DNA of 64,000 bases from Laguncularia racemosa. Taxonomy: Eukaryota; Streptophyta; Magnoliopsida; Myrtales; Combretaceae. The position numbers and the translations under genes are program-made. Numbering within the stretch: position 1 is the first letter of the stretch; each line of letters opens with the position of its first letter. Below are positions 63,960 through 64,000 of the stretch, in pieces. The notes under the pieces were generated by a model. It saw only the letters and a program-made list of their open reading frames with translations. It had not been told where the DNA came from and did no database searches. Location of the stretch: NCBI GenBank assembly GCA_037954665.1, contig JBBMOL010000058.1, positions 3,140,928 to 3,204,927 of the forward strand. The letters run 5' to 3'.

Positions 63960-64000
63960 GTTTGCTTGTTTGCTGTTGATTTTTTTTTTTATTATTATTT

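Noticed and set aside
1..64000. tRNA, rRNA, CRISPR arrays, bacterial operons or organelle insertions
   Set aside because: No cloverleaf with A/B boxes, no rRNA blocks and no regularly spaced repeats were seen; the context is plainly plant nuclear.

Overview
This window is nuclear DNA from a flowering plant, almost certainly a eudicot. It is AT-rich and gene-poor, holds spliced plant-type genes (a class III peroxidase and FANCM), and is crowded with Ty1/copia and Ty3/gypsy retrotransposons, Mutator-like transposase relics (MULEs) and small TIR elements. I cannot name the species from sequence alone.

Layout. 1-5.9 kb: a decayed Ty3/gypsy element on the minus strand (gag relic plus LTR/leader block). 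5.9-10 kb: no gene, but a striking 91-bp-arm hairpin and a small MITE. 10-18.2 kb: a plus-strand MULE transposase relic split by a TIR element, which is itself split by an LTR-type insertion with a clean 5-bp target duplication. 19.97-22.0 kb: an apparently intact minus-strand class III peroxidase gene (three exons, 327 aa). 22.3-30.9 kb: non-coding sequence with TIR-like repeats, one LTR-plus-PBS-like piece and minisatellite-like DNA. 31-33.6 kb: a second MULE relic, minus strand, with a recognisable intron. 35.0-64.0 kb: the 5' part of a plus-strand FANCM DNA-helicase gene, 17 exons encoding 749 codons, running off the right edge.

The FANCM gene is the main content. Its exons assemble without a frame error through the whole helicase core. 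Intron 11 is 16.3 kb because a MITE was hit by a copia element (copia-1), which was hit by two more copia elements (copia-2 and copia-3), the last of which carries a 1.3-kb solo LTR. Intron 13 (3.6 kb) contains a fourth, heavily decayed copia piece. All four copia relics lie in the same direction as FANCM. Intron 15 has the hallmarks of a rare U12-type AT-AC intron, placed just after helicase motif VI.

I found no new multi-gene system. The most interesting items are the AT-AC intron, the sense-oriented retrotransposon stack inside a genome-stability gene, an 84-bp copy of flanking DNA sitting inside an LTR-element end, and the near-perfect hairpin. All boundaries and alignments were read by eye.
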